From positions 1 through 27,112 of the IMG/VR virus record IMGVR_UViG_3300027712_000120: a stretch of 27,112 nt of DNA. One strand, written 5' to 3'. Position numbers and translations under genes: made by a program. A model generated the notes under the pieces. That model was not told where the DNA came from. It was given only the letters and a program-made list of their open reading frames with translations, and did no database searches. Of the stretch, positions 21,769 through 27,112 are shown in pieces (position 1 is the stretch's first letter; each line of letters begins with the position of its first letter). Source of the DNA: a virus.

Positions 21769-22789
21769 AAGAGTATTAATTACGGGCGGTGCAGGATTTA
21801 TCGCTCATCACCTGATTGAAACAATCCTTGATAATACGGATTGGACAATTGTTTCGCTTGACCGATTAGACTTCTCTGGTAATTTGAATCGCCTTGAAGA
21901 TATTATGAAGAAGTATTCGCCTGAACAAAAGAAACGAGTTGAGATTGTATTCCATGATTTGCGAGCTGAAGTAAACCCACAAACTGCTGGCCTGATTGGT
22001 GATTGTCAATTAGTATTGCATCTTGCAGCTGGTTCTCATGTAGACCGCTCAATTGAATTCCCAATGGAGTTTGTGCAAGACAATGTAATTGGTACAGTTA
22101 ATCTATTACAGTTTGCTCGCACACTAAAGAACTTAGAGAAGTTTGTTTATTTCTCAACAGATGAAGTGTTTGGCCCAGCGCCAGAAGGTGTTGACTATAA
22201 AGAAAGAGACCGCTATAATGCTACGAATCCATATTCAGCATCTAAGGCCGCAGGTGAAGAAATGTGTGTTGCATTTGAAAACACATACAATATGCCAATC
22301 ATCGTTACTCATACAATGAATGTATTTGGTGAACGCCAACATCCTGAAAAATTTATTCCTAAGGCAATTCGTTATGCTCGTGATGGTGAAACACTTACTA
22401 TCCATTCTGATAGAAGCAAAACAAAGGCAGGTTCACGCCATTATGTTCATGCGAAAGATGTTGCTGATGGTTTGATGTTCATTCTTAATCTGCCTGATGA
22501 TTACATTCGTATTCCCGATTTTGGTGGTGCAAAGATTCCTAAGTTTAACATTGTCGGTCCCGATGAAGTAGATAACTTAGAACTAGCTAAATTAATTGCT
22601 GAAGCACAAAACAAGGAACTTAAATATGCGATGGTTGACTTTCATTCATCCAGACCTGGCCACGATTTGCGTTACGCTTTGTCTGGTGATTATATGGCAT
22701 CTTTAGGGTGGAAACCAAAAATTTCGTTGCGTGAACGAATCAAAGGAATGGTTTTTTGGTCTTTAAAAAATGATAAGTGGTTAAAATGA
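21761..22789 (+). CDS. NAD-dependent NDP-sugar epimerase/dehydratase (RmlB-like)
   Basis: 342 residues of the extended short-chain dehydrogenase family. The NAD site is ITGGAGFIAHHL at residues 7-18; HLAAGSHVDRSI is the conserved substrate loop; STDEVFG with PYSASK (about residue 157) supplies the Thr-Asp-Glu and Tyr-Lys catalytic residues of dTDP-glucose 4,6-dehydratases. RHYVHAKDVADG and the C-terminal SRPGHDLRYALSG are also typical of RmlB. It would form a 4-keto-6-deoxy sugar nucleotide or epimerise one. It overlaps its neighbours by 8 and 4 bases, so it is part of the sugar operon. Confidence 0.88.
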   Translation: MTKRVLITGGAGFIAHHLIETILDNTDWTIVSLDRLDFSGNLNRLEDIMKKYSPEQKKRVEIVFHDLRAEVNPQTAGLIGDCQLVLHLAAGSHVDRSIEFPMEFVQDNVIGTVNLLQFARTLKNLEKFVYFSTDEVFGPAPEGVDYKERDRYNATNPYSASKAAGEEMCVAFENTYNMPIIVTHTMNVFGERQHPEKFIPKAIRYARDGETLTIHSDRSKTKAGSRHYVHAKDVADGLMFILNLPDDYIRIPDFGGAKIPKFNIVGPDEVDNLELAKLIAEAQNKELKYAMVDFHSSRPGHDLRYALSGDYMASLGWKPKISLRERIKGMVFWSLKNDKWLK

Positions 22790-23457
22790 AACTAAAAGAA
22801 ATCTTTTGGAACTTAGAAAAAGGTTCAACTAAGTGGTCTGGTTACTTTGATGTGTATGAAAAACATCTAAGTAAATTTATTGGCAATTCACCAAGAATCT
22901 TAGAGATAGGAGTTCTCGGTGGCGGTTCAATTGAAATGTGGCAGAAATATTTTGGTGAAGATACTGCTGTGATTGGTATTGATATCAATCCTGAATGTCT
23001 AACATACAAATATGATGGTGATGTTCAAATCATTATGGGTAACCAAGGTGATGAGAATTTCTGGAAACAATTTGCGGAAGAAAATGGTAAGTTTGATATT
23101 ATCATTGATGATGGTGGTCATACCATGGATCAGCAAGTAACCACACTAAGATGTATGTTTCCATATTTGAATGATGGTGGTGTGTTTGCTGTTGAAGATA
23201 CACACACAAGTTATTGGACTAATTGGGGTGGCGGTTACAAAGAACCACAAACATTCCTTGAATATTCCAAAAAAATAACTGATGTTCTTAATCAACAACA
23301 CTTTCAAGGTAATAACTACATTTTACCAACAATGCTAGAGAACTATAAAGGTTTATATTCAACAACATTCTATAATAGTATGGTTGTATTTGAGAAAGAG
23401 AATCTCAAAGAATTTGGTATCACAGACAACAAACAAAATGTTGGAAGAGATTTATGA
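22786..23457 (+). CDS. SAM-dependent methyltransferase, sugar O-methyltransferase-like
   Basis: 223 residues from ATG 22786 (4-base overlap with the previous stop; the GTG at 22777 is inside the previous gene). SAM-binding motif I is ILEIGVLGGGSIEMW, motif II is IGIDINPEC and motif III-like is FDIIIDDGGHTMDQQ, followed by FAVEDTHTSYWTNWGG. The combination 'DDGGH ... EDxHTSYW' is characteristic of the MycE/ElmM group that O-methylates deoxysugars in antibiotic glycosides. In this cluster it would methylate a sugar or cyclitol of a surface glycan or metabolite. Enzyme class is confident, substrate inferred from context. Confidence 0.82.
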   Translation: MKLKEIFWNLEKGSTKWSGYFDVYEKHLSKFIGNSPRILEIGVLGGGSIEMWQKYFGEDTAVIGIDINPECLTYKYDGDVQIIMGNQGDENFWKQFAEENGKFDIIIDDGGHTMDQQVTTLRCMFPYLNDGGVFAVEDTHTSYWTNWGGGYKEPQTFLEYSKKITDVLNQQHFQGNNYILPTMLENYKGLYSTTFYNSMVVFEKENLKEFGITDNKQNVGRDL

Positions 23458-24158
23458 AAATAGCACTTTGCTTATCAGGACAACCCCGTAGTGTAAAACA
23501 AGGCTATGAGTTTGTTAAAAAAAACATATTAGACGGTAACGATGTTACCGTTTTTTGTCAAGTTTGGGAAGCAGATGGTGCAGAAGATATTGAAATTTAT
23601 AAACCAGAAGTCGTGTTGATGGAGAAATCATTAAACACCGACCTATCGAAATACACCAATGTTCCGCCACCTCAACCAAACTGGAAAGTAAAAGACCCAG
23701 CTCGTTCTACTTGGAATCAATTGTATGCTATTAAAGTAGCAAACACACTTAAATCGGTGCATGAACAAAATGAGAATATGAAATTTGATTGGGTTATTCG
23801 TAGTCGTTATGACTTTGCAATCAATGTTAAAATTCCATTTGCAGAACTAGACAATAGTAAGTTGTATATTCCAAATTGCAGGCAAGTTCCAAATCGTGAT
23901 TTTGGTAATGACCAGTTTGCCTTTTCATCTTCAGAAAACATGGACAAGTATGCTGACACATACACACACTTAGATAAATTCTATGATAGTGGCATACAGA
24001 TGATGTGTGAAGATATGATGAGTGCTAATTGGAAAGAAAAAGGCCTTGTTGGTGAAAACTTGGTGTATTGTAACATCAATCATCCATTTCCACCGGGTGC
24101 TTACAATGGCACATGGCATAGTTTGATTAGGATTGATTTTGAGCAATGGCTGCGATAG
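23454..24158 (+). CDS. Putative glycosyltransferase
   Basis: 234 residues, overlapping the methyltransferase stop by 4 bases. The N-terminus KIALCLSGQPRSVKQGYEFV, the central TWNQLYAIKVANTLKSVHEQ, FDWVIRSRYDFAINV and NDQFAFSSSENMDKYA match a family of bacterial and phage glycan-locus proteins of glycosyltransferase type (RSRYDF in place of a DxD). No membrane segment. It probably acts on the same glycan as the other cluster genes. An unusual terminator-like hairpin lies within codons 27-35. It overlaps the nucleotidyltransferase gene by 13 bases. Confidence 0.62.
   Translation: MKIALCLSGQPRSVKQGYEFVKKNILDGNDVTVFCQVWEADGAEDIEIYKPEVVLMEKSLNTDLSKYTNVPPPQPNWKVKDPARSTWNQLYAIKVANTLKSVHEQNENMKFDWVIRSRYDFAINVKIPFAELDNSKLYIPNCRQVPNRDFGNDQFAFSSSENMDKYADTYTHLDKFYDSGIQMMCEDMMSANWKEKGLVGENLVYCNINHPFPPGAYNGTWHSLIRIDFEQWLR
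23531..23556 (+). terminator. Perfect terminator-like hairpin inside a coding region
   Basis: ACGGTAAC (23533-23540), loop GAT, GTTACCGT (23544-23551), then T's to 23556: an 8-bp perfect stem with a three-base loop and a six-T run, in the right order for intrinsic termination on the + strand. It lies about 80 bases into the gene. It may act as an attenuator or be a coding coincidence. Confidence 0.45.
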
Positions 24159-24868
24159 TAATTTGCATGGCTGGTTTGAACACCAGATTCCATGATGTGG
24201 GTTTTGATATACCAAAGTATCTTTTACCTTGGGGTGAAGAAACAATCATACACGAAATTATTAAACAACTAGGTAAGTTTGATGAGGTCTTGTTGTTGGC
24301 CAATAAGCGTGATGTTTATTTTATGCCTGACTTGGTAAAAACAATTGAACCACTTGGTCTTACTAAAGATAACATTCATTACATTGGTGATACAAGTGGT
24401 CAAGCACACACCGCATACATTGGTGCTTCATTACTGAAAGATAGGTTTCAATCATTCTTTGTTCACAATGCTGACACACTATTAGTTGGTAGAAACTTTG
24501 AAGAAATAGAATCAACCATGTCTGATGGTTATGTTGATGTGTTTGTTGCCAATAATCCAAAGTATTCTTATGTCAGGTCAAAAGATGGTGTTGTGACCGA
24601 GATTGTTGAAAAGTCTGCTATCTCTCCATTTGCAAGCTCTGGTATGTATGGATTTTATAGTGCTGATTTGTATCAACAAATGTATGAAGCGTTATCACAA
24701 GGATTTACTGGTAAAGAAATGTATATTGCCAATGTCTTAGATTATATGATAAAGAATGATAAATTTGTTGGTTTAAATGAATTGAATAATGAATATGAAA
24801 CAATAGTTCTTGGTAGTCCACAAGAATATGGACTTGAATTAGCTAAACAGAGTTTAAAATTAAGATGA
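24146..24868 (+). CDS. Sugar/cyclitol-phosphate nucleotidyltransferase
   Basis: 240 residues with the NTP_transferase fold. The nucleotide-binding signature is IVICMAGLNTRFHDVGFDIPKYLLPWG, a variant of GxGxRF...PK (R14, K24), and FFVHNADTLL supplies the metal-binding aspartate. VTEIVEKSAISPFASSGMYGFYSADL is the usual later core. Such enzymes join a sugar-1-phosphate to an NTP. Because kinase and cyclase genes follow directly with 4- and 1-base overlaps, the natural hypothesis is activation of a cyclitol phosphate, as ValB/AcbR do in pseudo-sugar pathways. Family strong, substrate inferred. Confidence 0.8.
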   Translation: MAAIVICMAGLNTRFHDVGFDIPKYLLPWGEETIIHEIIKQLGKFDEVLLLANKRDVYFMPDLVKTIEPLGLTKDNIHYIGDTSGQAHTAYIGASLLKDRFQSFFVHNADTLLVGRNFEEIESTMSDGYVDVFVANNPKYSYVRSKDGVVTEIVEKSAISPFASSGMYGFYSADLYQQMYEALSQGFTGKEMYIANVLDYMIKNDKFVGLNELNNEYETIVLGSPQEYGLELAKQSLKLR

Positions 24869-25827
24869 AAATTACTAAGTTAAAAGGCGGCTCTTTAAGT
24901 AGCACTTCTTTGTATGAAGATGGTGATAACAAATTTATTCGTAAAGCTATCAGCACAAAAGATAACCGTGAATATGGTTATGTTCGTTGGTATTCTCAAT
25001 TAAAAAAACTGCAACGATTTGGTGGAACAGGGCTATTTCCTAAAGTTTTGAGTATTGGTACCACAGATGGTGGTGTATATTTCGATATTGAATATCTTAA
25101 AGGTTATAGAGATATTAAAACTATTCTTAAAGAAGATACTTTAACTGTTCCACAAATTGAACAAATTAATGAAGCAGTATGGCGCTCTTTTGATAATCTA
25201 CACCGTAAAATGTATTTGCCAGTTAAAGGTGCAGGCGCATTGTATTTCAAAGAAGAAGTCATACAGAAGTTGTCTGATGCCTTTAAATATCAAAAGTTTT
25301 ATAATTTCTATGAGTCTGGTTTGTTTGATGCTTTTGAATACAATGGTCGTATTACTCATGGCATTCAAAACTTTTTACCAGAACTAAAAAACTTCTTTGA
25401 TGAATTAAGTTTGACCACAGAAGAAAACATTCATGGTAATCCAACACTTGAAAACATGATGTATTCTTTTGAAGATGATAGGGTGATTTTTATTGACCCA
25501 TATGAAGAAAGTTGTATTGATTCTCGCCTCTTAGATTATTCACAAGTATTACAATGCTCAAGAAGTTACTATGGTCATATAAATGATGGTGAAGTAACCG
25601 TTGATGGGCCAAGTGTTGGATATCATGGCGATATTCCAAATAATTTTATTGTATTCAATAAAAAGTTTGAAGATAAAATAGACCCAGCAGATAGAAAAGC
25701 AATAGACGTGTTAGAGGCAACACAATTCATTCGTATGTTACCATTTAAGTGTGCAGCTGGTGAAATGGAAAAAGCAATTTTCTTTTATGTTCATTCTTGC
25801 CACCTATTAAGTAGAGCTTTCGAATAA
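24865..25827 (+). CDS. APH-fold kinase, putative cyclitol or sugar kinase
   Basis: 320 residues. The N-lobe has a glycine-containing strand and a conserved lysine candidate (GGSLSSTSLYEDGDNKFIRKAI). The C-lobe has the catalytic loop HGNPTLENMM (H190, N192, N197) and the metal-binding IDP (D211) in VIFIDPYEES, the layout of aminoglycoside and choline/sugar kinases, with HGN in place of the more common HGD. That change at the usual catalytic Asp (N192) is notable and could lower or alter activity. The gene sits between a nucleotidyltransferase and a sugar-phosphate cyclase, suggesting phosphorylation of the cyclase product, like AcbM/ValC. Fold likely, role inferred. Confidence 0.68.
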   Translation: MKITKLKGGSLSSTSLYEDGDNKFIRKAISTKDNREYGYVRWYSQLKKLQRFGGTGLFPKVLSIGTTDGGVYFDIEYLKGYRDIKTILKEDTLTVPQIEQINEAVWRSFDNLHRKMYLPVKGAGALYFKEEVIQKLSDAFKYQKFYNFYESGLFDAFEYNGRITHGIQNFLPELKNFFDELSLTTEENIHGNPTLENMMYSFEDDRVIFIDPYEESCIDSRLLDYSQVLQCSRSYYGHINDGEVTVDGPSVGYHGDIPNNFIVFNKKFEDKIDPADRKAIDVLEATQFIRMLPFKCAAGEMEKAIFFYVHSCHLLSRAFE

Positions 25828-26969
25828 TGGAAAATGTATTAACTAAATTTGATAACTATAAACGCACATGGTCTGTCAAGGCAGAACTACCAATTGAGTT
25901 TACACTAAAGTATTCTAGTGATGTATTCAGTTGGAAAAATCACGACTTGTTGAGTTTTGGTGAGTCCAATCGTAGAGTGGTGGTCATAGACCAGACTGTA
26001 TATAAACTATATGGTCAACAATTAGAAGATTACTTTAAAACATTTCAGATAGAATTGAAATTGTTTATCATTGATGCCACAGAAGAAAACAAAGATTGGG
26101 AACACACAGACCAGATTCTAAGGTTCTTTGAAGAAGTTGGTGTCTTGCGTAGAGAAGCAATCATCGTGATTGGTGGTGGTGTTCTACTTGACTTGGTTGG
26201 TTTCTGTTGCTCAATTTATCGTAGAGGCATTCCTTATGTTAAAGTGCCAACTACATTGTTGGCTATTGTAGATGCTTCAGTTGGTGTTAAAGTTGCGGCC
26301 AACCACTTTGGTCGTAGAAATCGTATTGGTGCATATTACCCACCAATTGCCACACTACTAGACAAGAAGTTTATTGCTACACAAGATGAAAGAAACATTG
26401 TTAATGGTATTGCAGAGATATTTAAACTTGCAGTAATCAAAGACAAAGAATTGTTTGAGTTACTTGAAGCAAGTGCAGAGCAACTAATCACCGAGAAGTT
26501 CCAGTTTGGTGCGGTACCAGTTCGTGTAATCAATTCTGCCATTACAGGTATGATTGAAGAATTGGCACCAAATTTATGGGAAAGAAAACTAGACCGATGC
26601 GTTGACTTTGGCCATTCATTCAGTCCTATTATTGAAATGCAAAATGTGGCCACACTACAACATGGTGAGGCGGTTGTATTAGATTGTCTGTTGAGTTCTT
26701 GTTTGGCTAATGTTCGTGGTTATATTGATACTGAAACACTAGAAAGAATCTTTAAGACGGCACATCGTTTAAAATTGCCTGTATTCCATAAAGATTTTTG
26801 TAATTTTGACTTGCTTAAGAAGTCATTATCTGATGCAATGAAACATAGAAACGGTAATCAATACTTACCAGTTCCTGTCGGCATTGGTAACTATAAAATA
26901 TTAAATGATGTAACTGATGATGAAATAAAGAAAGCTTCGGATTTATTTGAAGAAGTTAAATATGAATAA
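25827..26969 (+). CDS. Sugar-phosphate cyclase, 2-epi-5-epi-valiolone synthase-like
   Basis: 380 residues of the dehydroquinate synthase superfamily. NAD site GGGVLLDLVGF (116-126), RRGIPYVKVPTTLLAIVDASVG (132-153), and zinc ligands E197 (NGIAEIFK), H263 (DFGHSFSP) and H279 (LQHGEA), with the 16-residue spacing of the two histidines seen in DHQS. Features point away from DHQS and toward EEVS (AcbC/ValA): RNRIGAYYPP instead of KNLIGxF, and FGHSFSPIIE instead of FGHTxGHAIE. EEVS converts sedoheptulose 7-phosphate to 2-epi-5-epi-valiolone, the first step to C7-cyclitols. It shares one base with the kinase gene and overlaps the next gene by 8. Subfamily is a reading-based judgement. Confidence 0.8.
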   Translation: MENVLTKFDNYKRTWSVKAELPIEFTLKYSSDVFSWKNHDLLSFGESNRRVVVIDQTVYKLYGQQLEDYFKTFQIELKLFIIDATEENKDWEHTDQILRFFEEVGVLRREAIIVIGGGVLLDLVGFCCSIYRRGIPYVKVPTTLLAIVDASVGVKVAANHFGRRNRIGAYYPPIATLLDKKFIATQDERNIVNGIAEIFKLAVIKDKELFELLEASAEQLITEKFQFGAVPVRVINSAITGMIEELAPNLWERKLDRCVDFGHSFSPIIEMQNVATLQHGEAVVLDCLLSSCLANVRGYIDTETLERIFKTAHRLKLPVFHKDFCNFDLLKKSLSDAMKHRNGNQYLPVPVGIGNYKILNDVTDDEIKKASDLFEEVKYE

Positions 26970-27112
26970 GACCATTTTGATTACTGGCACCACAAGTGGT
27001 GTTGGTGCAACATTAGCATCCTCTTACATCGAGAAAGGTTGGAATGTAATTGGTCTTGCTCGTGGTGAATCATTTTTTCAACAATCAAACTACAAACACT
27101 TTAGAGTTGATG
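26962..27112 (+). CDS. Short-chain dehydrogenase/reductase, N-terminal part (runs off the window)
   Basis: Starts at ATG 26962, overlapping the cyclase stop by 8 bases, and is still open at the window end (50 residues visible). TILITGTTSGVGATLASSYIEKGWNVIGLARG is the TGxxxGxG NAD(P)-binding start of the SDR family. In this place it would oxidise or reduce the cyclitol or a related intermediate; AcbL-type dehydrogenases perform this in acarbose synthesis. The catalytic Tyr-x-x-x-Lys lies beyond the window, so only family membership is supported. Confidence 0.75.
   Translation, partial: MNKTILITGTTSGVGATLASSYIEKGWNVIGLARGESFFQQSNYKHFRVD

Noticed and set aside
25827-26969. 3-Dehydroquinate synthase as the name for the cyclase
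   Set aside because: Zinc ligands are shared, but RNRIGAYYPP and FGHSFSPIIE differ from the DHQS patterns, and no other shikimate genes are near.
1-27112. CRISPR arrays, insertion sequences, rRNA, attachment sites
   Set aside because: No regularly spaced repeats, transposase genes, rRNA-like segments or integrase were seen; the window is almost fully coding.

Overview
The window is a gene-dense stretch (about 35% GC by eye, nearly everything on the + strand, neighbouring genes mostly overlapping by 1-8 bases) of a T4-like myovirus. The evidence is the classic T4 replication block in recognisable order: sliding clamp (45), clamp loader ATPase (44) and small subunit (62), translational repressor RegA, dCMP deaminase, DNA polymerase (43), recombinase UvsX and replicative helicase (41). 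The small proteins between them resemble those of aquatic T4-like phages. The host cannot be read from this window; there are no photosynthesis genes.

Layout. 1-1124: the end of a glycosyltransferase and a nucleotide pyrophosphohydrolase-like gene. 1172-4090: clamp, clamp loader and regA. 4091-4216: a GC-rich, structured intergenic segment ending in a promoter. 4217-6970: dCMP deaminase, a cytidylyltransferase and small proteins, with a GIY-YIG homing endonuclease cassette. 7009-10219: DNA polymerase split into two genes by an HNH endonuclease. 10216-14324: an Asp/Asn-hydroxylase-like oxygenase, a membrane protein, uvsX and the helicase. 14324-16595: a second 2-oxoglutarate oxygenase, a HExxH metalloprotein and a compositionally distinct gene with a perfect-consensus sigma70 promoter. 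16639-20904: a nuclease-like conserved protein, a second GIY-YIG cassette inserted at the 5' end of a KxDG nucleotidyltransferase-like gene, and two small conserved proteins. 20926-27112: a sugar/cyclitol cluster.

The most unusual part is the right end. A nucleotidyltransferase, an APH-fold kinase, a sugar-phosphate cyclase that looks like 2-epi-5-epi-valiolone synthase (AcbC/ValA type) rather than 3-dehydroquinate synthase, and the start of a short-chain dehydrogenase follow one another with overlapping ends. Upstream lie glycosyltransferase-like genes, an NDP-sugar dehydratase/epimerase and a sugar O-methyltransferase-like gene. These are the functions that make, phosphorylate, activate and transfer a C7-cyclitol in validamycin/acarbose pathways. 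This suggests a phage-borne pathway for an activated pseudo-sugar or a cyclitol-decorated glycan.

Other points: all three homing endonuclease genes have a TAAATA-type late-promoter core just upstream. A repeated promoter module (TGCCnCA ... TTAAATCTGTTATAAT) precedes the dCMP deaminase group and the polymerase, where it would give a nearly leaderless mRNA. The KxDG gene has a second, diverged copy of its N-terminal coding sequence on the far side of the GIY-YIG cassette, with small indels in both copies.
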